Origin: Pseudomonadota bacterium
GTDB taxonomy: Bacteria > Pseudomonadota > Alphaproteobacteria > Rhizobiales > Xanthobacteraceae
DNA: 7,001 bases
Direction: 5' to 3'
Assembly: GCA_023433965.1 (NCBI GenBank)
Contig: JAEYTQ010000304.1
Location: 1 to 7,001, forward strand
The notes under the pieces are model-generated. The model saw nothing but the letters and a program-made list of their open reading frames with translations, did no database searches and had not been told where the DNA came from. Position 1 is the stretch's first letter. Each line of letters starts with the position of its first letter. Below are positions 6,253-7,001 of this stretch, in pieces. The position numbers were made by a program, and so were the translations under genes.

Positions 6253-7001
6253 TCAAACCTGCGCGTTCAGTGCCGGCCGCGCCCCGCCCGTCGCCCAATC
6301 GAGAAGCTCAATCGTGTGTACGACCGGAACTGACGTGCCACTGGCAATCTGCACCATGCAGCCGATATTGCCCGCGGCAATCATGTCCGGCTTGAGGCTC
6401 GCGATGTTGGCGACCTTGCGATCGCGCAACCGGCCCGCAAGCTCGGGCTGGAGAATGTTGTAGGTCCCCGCCGAGCCGCAACACAAATGGCTCTCGGGCA
6501 CATCTTTCACCACGAATCCATTCTTGGAAAGCAATTCTTTCGGAAGGCTCGTGATTTTCTGCCCGTGCTGCAACGAACATGCGGAGTGATAGGCAACGAC
6601 GATGTCGTCCCGTCTCGCAGTAGTCGCAAGCCCGAGCCCGGCGACGTATTCGGTGATGTCCTTGGCGAGCGCCGACACCTACGCCGCGTCGGCCGCGAAC
6701 GCGGCGTCCTCACGCAGGAGATAGCCGTAGTCCTTGATCACCGTGCCGCATCCGGACGCCGTCACCAGGATGGCGTCGAGCCCCTCGCCGGCTGCTTCCT
6801 TGCACCATGCCGCGACATTGGCGCGAGCTCGCGCCAGCGCGTCATGGTCGTCTCCGAGGTGATGGGTCAGCGCGCCGCAGCACTGCTCGTCCCGGACCAG
6901 GACGACCTCGATGCCGTGGCGGGTCAGCAGGCTGATGGCGGCCTGGTTGATGCGCGGCGCCAACACCTGCTGGGCGCAGCCCTGCAGCAGCGCCACACGT
7001 C
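6253..7001 (-). pseudogene. glcF: Glycolate oxidase iron-sulfur subunit GlcF, C-terminal part, interrupted by in-frame TAG
   Basis: GlcF is the iron-sulfur subunit that works with the flavin subunits GlcD and GlcE to oxidise glycolate to glyoxylate and pass electrons to the respiratory chain. The window holds the two C-terminal cysteine-rich CCG-type domains; the N-terminal ferredoxin part lies outside. The first shows LLQGCAQQVLAPRIN, DEQCCGALTHHLG and TASGCGTVIKDYGYLL. The second shows YHSACSLQHGQKI, ESHLCCGSAGTYNILQPELA, NIGCMVQ and VVHTIELLDWA, ending at TGA 6253-6255. Between them the codon at 6679-6681 is TAG, in the same frame: ...FAADAA-stop-VSALAKDITEYV... Both sides keep normal family sequence, so this is one substitution and not a frameshift. 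Stopping there would remove the whole second CCG domain and its ligands. GTG 6676-6678 follows directly but has no Shine-Dalgarno sequence. It is either a recent pseudogene, a base-call error or readthrough. Gene identity is sure; its functional state is not. Confidence 0.88.

Noticed and set aside
6676..6678. GTG immediately after the glcF amber codon as a separate gene start
   Set aside because: No Shine-Dalgarno sequence precedes it and the protein would begin in the middle of GlcF. It is simply the next sense codon of the interrupted gene.

Overview
The window looks like a chromosomal segment of a GC-rich alphaproteobacterium, most likely Bradyrhizobium or a close relative. Reasons: a GroEL C-terminus with a GGGGMGGF tail, a palindromic repeat with TCATTCCGGGGC / GCCCCGGAATGA ends that I recall as common in Bradyrhizobium and Rhodopseudomonas genomes, a Lys/Ala-rich histone-like protein, a TorF-type putative porin, and a fused BacA/YddA-like ABC transporter. 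This is family recognition from the translated sequence; no database search was made.

Layout, left to right. (1) 1-237 (+): 3' end of groL, then a strong intrinsic terminator. (2) 380-1591 (+): a 403-residue exported protein of unknown function. (3) 1596-1708: a palindromic repeat filling the gap between two convergent genes. (4) 1716-2114 (-): a small exported META/HslJ-like protein. (5) 2115-2452: a divergent intergenic region. (6) 2453-4210 (+): an ABC transporter with fused permease and ATPase, of the SbmA/BacA-YddA (BclA-like) type. (7) 4377-5372 (-): a TorF-family putative porin with a terminator behind it. (8) 5373-5772: a spacer, AT-rich in its torF-proximal part, with one hairpin and a terminator. 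(9) 5773-6168 (-): a histone H1-like Lys/Ala repeat protein. (10) 6253-7001 (-): the C-terminal part of glycolate oxidase iron-sulfur subunit GlcF, broken by an in-frame TAG.

The genes do not form one pathway. They are mostly single-gene units with their own terminators: chaperonin, envelope or periplasmic proteins, a peptide-type transporter, an outer-membrane protein, a nucleoid-type protein and a central-metabolism enzyme. The porin, the histone-like gene and glcF all lie on the minus strand, but terminators separate the first two.

The observation most worth following is the amber codon in glcF (6679-6681). The reading frame and the family signatures continue intact on both sides of it, so it is a recent nonsense mutation, a sequencing error or a recoding event. 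I see no convincing undescribed multi-gene system, CRISPR array, insertion sequence or tRNA/rRNA gene here.
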